This document shows, piece after piece, positions 8,301 to 9,612 of a DNA stretch of 9,612 nt. The stretch's first letter is position 1. Each line of letters opens with the position of its first letter. The notes beneath the pieces are model-generated. The model saw nothing but the letters and a program-made list of their open reading frames with translations, had not been told where the DNA came from and ran no database searches. Made by a program: the position numbers and the translations under genes. Origin of the DNA: Comamonas sp. (GTDB lineage: Bacteria > Pseudomonadota > Gammaproteobacteria > Burkholderiales > Burkholderiaceae_C); assembly GCA_019236485.1 (NCBI GenBank), contig JAFAIY010000172.1, positions 1-9,612 of the forward strand, given 5' to 3'.

Positions 8301-9390
8301 CGAAGTGCTGCAGACCCTGCGCGAGCATGGTCTGGCCACCTGCAGCCACATCATCGGCAAGACCCGTCCCGAGTCCTCGCCCGTAGACATGGGCAAGGGC
8401 GAACTCCAGGTCTGGCGCGATGCCAAGAAGGTGTTCGGCGCGACCCTGTCCGATCTGCACCAGGTCTGGGACGCCGTGAGCTGGAAGATTGCCCAGCAGC
8501 GCGACAACCCCGCCTGTGCCGACAGCGAGCACGCCGCAGCCGGCGTCGTGAACGACCCCGGCATGCATGTGCAGCTCACATTCGATCCCCAAGAGAATGT
8601 GGCCGCGCCGTTCCTGAACCTGCAAGCCAAGCCTCGCGTGGCCGTGCTGCGTGAGCAGGGCGTGAACTCGCATGTCGAAATGGCCTACGCGTTTGCCGAA
8701 GCCGGCTTCGACGCCGTGGACGTGCACATGACCGACCTGCAGTCGGGCCGTGCCGAGCTCAAGGACTTCGCGGGCGTGGTGGCCTGCGGCGGCTTCAGCT
8801 ATGGCGACACCCTGGGTGCCGGCATAGGCTGGGCACGCTCCATCACCTTCAACGAGCGCCTGTCCGAGCAGTTCCAGCAGTTCTTCGGCCGCCAGGACAC
8901 TTTCGGCCTGGGCGTGTGCAACGGCTGCCAGATGTTTGCCGAGCTGGCCGACATCATCCCCGGCGCCCAGGACTGGCCGCGTTTCACCCAGAACCAGAGC
9001 AACCGCTTCGAAGCGCGTCTGTCCATGGTCGAGGTGCTGGAGTCGCCCAGCCTGTTCCTGCAAGGCATGGCCGGCAGCCGCCTGCCTATCGCCGTGGCCC
9101 ATGGCGAGGGCTATGCCAACTTCAAGTTCCGCGGCAATGCGGACCAGGTGATCAAGGCCATGCGCTACGTGGACAACCACGGCCAGCCCACCGAGCAGTA
9201 CCCGTTCAACCCGAACGGCTCGGCCGGCGGCCTGACCGCGGTGACCACAGCCGACGGCCGCTTCACGGCCATGATGCCTCACCCCGAGCGCGTGTTCCGC
9301 AACGTGCAGATGAGCTGGACTTCGGGCGACAGGTCCGAGTTCAGCCCCTGGATGCGCGTCTGGCGCAATGCGCGCAAGTGGCTGGGCTAA
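5380..9390 (+). CDS. purL: Phosphoribosylformylglycinamidine synthase, large type (EC 6.3.5.3)
   Basis: PurL catalyses the fourth step of purine synthesis in the cytoplasm: FGAR + glutamine + ATP gives FGAM. The 1336 residues form the single-chain proteobacterial type (about 1295 in E. coli). Domains run in order: PurS-like N-terminus (about 1-150); linker with NSEHCRH at 222-228; first AIRS-like half with HNHPT at 312-316, GGGAASSM at 453-460 and HDVGAGG at 505-511; second half with HDKGDGG at 892-898; and a class I glutamine amidotransferase from about 1086. The glutaminase triad is Cys1180 (GVCNGCQ), His1301 and Glu1303 (PHPER). An acidic and polar insertion of about 30 residues sits near 923-952. 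The start is GTG: an in-frame TAA at 5365-5367 excludes earlier starts, and a weak ACAGG lies 7 bases upstream. Control may involve the divergent region shared with map and the leader stem-loops. No terminator separates it from the MerR gene 20 bp downstream. Confidence 0.99.
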   Translation: MTLHLTQFEGGNALSSFRAQQLLTDLVAIHPKITGIAARFVHLVATEGAPVPALQERLSALLSYGDPYEGADEGLAFVVTPRLGTISPWASKATDIARNCGLNVFRVERITEYRVALKSGLLGGQPELSAEQTAQIAALLHDRMTESVFATRTEAEKLFTTLAAQPMEFVDVLGGGSAALETANKQWGLALADDEIEYLVKAFNGLKRNPTDVELMMFAQANSEHCRHKIFNANFTIDGVAQEKSLFGMIRNTEAVSPQHTVVAYSDNASIMEGHEVERFSAKFDTAADAVRAPSYQKQSALSHVLMKVETHNHPTAISPFPGASTGAGGEIRDEGATGRGSKPKAGLTGFTVSKLWGSEVGKPEHIASPLQIMIEGPLGGAAFNNEFGRPNLTGYFREYEQQVGDITRGYHKPIMIAGGLGVIDAQQTKKILFPAGTLLIQLGGPGMRIGMGGGAASSMASGTNAAELDFDSVQRGNPEIERRAQEVINHCWQQGANNPILAIHDVGAGGISNAFPELTNDAGRGARFDLRAVKLEESGLAPKEIWSNESQERYVLAIAPESLAQFTAFCERERCPFAVIGTATEERQLVLEDTAVASGDQKLPVDMPMEVLLGKPPKMHKDVTTVTRELPAIDLTGVPLEKAVIEVLAHPTVASKRFLITIGDRAVGGLTHRDQMVGPWQVPVADVAVTLADFKGFKGEAMAMGERTPLAAINAPASGRMAVAEAITNMLAAPIELSKVKMSANWMAACGEAGEDAALYATVKAVGMELCPALNISIPVGKDSLSMRTQWNENGQTKKVTSPVSLIITGFAAIDDVRGTLTPQLNAEEEDSTLVLIDLSRGKMRMGGSILGQVLNQAGNETPDLDEAKDLIAMVDAVNALRAKGQILAYHDKGDGGLLATVAEMAFAGHVGVALNVDMLITEGDGISDSRMDSGEGKNWGNQVSGRREDLTLRALFNEELGAVLQIKTADRAEVLQTLREHGLATCSHIIGKTRPESSPVDMGKGELQVWRDAKKVFGATLSDLHQVWDAVSWKIAQQRDNPACADSEHAAAGVVNDPGMHVQLTFDPQENVAAPFLNLQAKPRVAVLREQGVNSHVEMAYAFAEAGFDAVDVHMTDLQSGRAELKDFAGVVACGGFSYGDTLGAGIGWARSITFNERLSEQFQQFFGRQDTFGLGVCNGCQMFAELADIIPGAQDWPRFTQNQSNRFEARLSMVEVLESPSLFLQGMAGSRLPIAVAHGEGYANFKFRGNADQVIKAMRYVDNHGQPTEQYPFNPNGSAGGLTAVTTADGRFTAMMPHPERVFRNVQMSWTSGDRSEFSPWMRVWRNARKWLG

Positions 9391-9410
9391 GAGCCTGCCG
9401 GTGCTGAGGC

Positions 9411-9612
9411 GTGCTCAAGGTTGGTGAGCTGGCCCGGCAGACCGGGCTGACGGTGCGCAGCTTGCACCACTATGACCAGATCGGTCTGGTCACCCCGTCT
9501 GCGCGCTCGGAAGCGGGCTACCGCCTCTATGCCCCCGCCGATGTGCAGCGCCTGCAAAGCGTGCAGGCACTGCGCGATCTGGGCTTCGGCCTGGCCCGCA
9601 TCGCCGAGATGC
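9411..9612 (+). CDS. MerR-family transcriptional regulator, 5' part only
   Basis: The first 67 codons are present and the gene runs off the right edge. They encode a MerR-type winged helix-turn-helix: VGELARQTGLTVR (4-16), then LHHYDQIGLVTPSAR (18-32), then GYRLY (36-40) and a following helix. MerR proteins bind the spacer of sigma-70 promoters as dimers and twist the DNA when a ligand binds their C-terminal domain. That domain is outside the window, so the ligand cannot be named; the HHYD version of the motif is common in TipA-like and drug- or stress-responsive members. GTG at 9411 is chosen because an in-frame TGA lies at 9405-9407. GAGG (9406-9409) is too close for a normal ribosome site, so translation may be weak or coupled to purL, whose stop is 20 bp upstream. 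Family identity is firm; the start is less so. Confidence 0.92.
   Translation, partial: MLKVGELARQTGLTVRSLHHYDQIGLVTPSARSEAGYRLYAPADVQRLQSVQALRDLGFGLARIAEM

Noticed and set aside
5350..9282. 1310-codon open frame on the minus strand over purL, as a protein-coding gene
   Set aside because: Its codons mirror purL codons one for one, the product is low-complexity (His/Gly/Ala/Gln-rich) with no domain, and purL itself is unambiguous. Absence of TTA, CTA and TCA in purL explains it.
1..9612. A new defence, mobile or otherwise undescribed multi-gene system
   Set aside because: All large genes are recognised housekeeping enzymes with uniform GC-rich codon use. There are no direct repeats, integrase, transposase, toxin or restriction genes, and no composition break that suggests an island.

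Overview
The window looks like ordinary chromosome from a GC-rich betaproteobacterium. Protein character and codon bias suggest order Burkholderiales, probably Comamonadaceae and Comamonas-like. That assignment is recognition of family style, not a database result. I see no tRNA, rRNA, CRISPR array, insertion sequence, phage gene or defence gene.

Layout from left to right: positions 1-290 hold no convincing gene, but three small stem-loops lie close together at 79-156. psd (291-1148, +) encodes phosphatidylserine decarboxylase. It converges on a small gene of unknown function (1217-1477, -), and a hairpin at 1166-1202 can terminate both. Upstream of the small gene on the same strand is glnD (1553-4201, -), the PII uridylyltransferase/uridylyl-removing nitrogen sensor. 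Upstream of that is map (4389-5201, -), type I methionine aminopeptidase, with an intrinsic terminator (4328-4365) between map and glnD. map diverges from purL (5380-9390, +), the large-type FGAM synthase of purine synthesis, across a 178-bp shared control region. The 5' part of a MerR-family regulator gene (9411 to the right edge, +) starts 20 bp after the purL stop.

The genes serve separate core functions: phospholipid synthesis (psd), nitrogen status signalling (glnD), N-terminal protein maturation (map) and glutamine-dependent purine synthesis (purL). GlnD and PurL both respond to or use glutamine, but nothing in the window shows that they are co-regulated. All four main enzymes are full length with their key catalytic residues intact.

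I did not find a new multi-gene system. The points worth a second look are small: the stem-loop cluster before psd, the unknown 86-residue protein after glnD, a terminator-like and partly alternative fold in the purL leader, possible leaderless expression of map and psd, a Leu beside a metal-ligand Glu in MetAP, an insertion of about 30 residues in PurL, and a MerR gene tightly behind purL.
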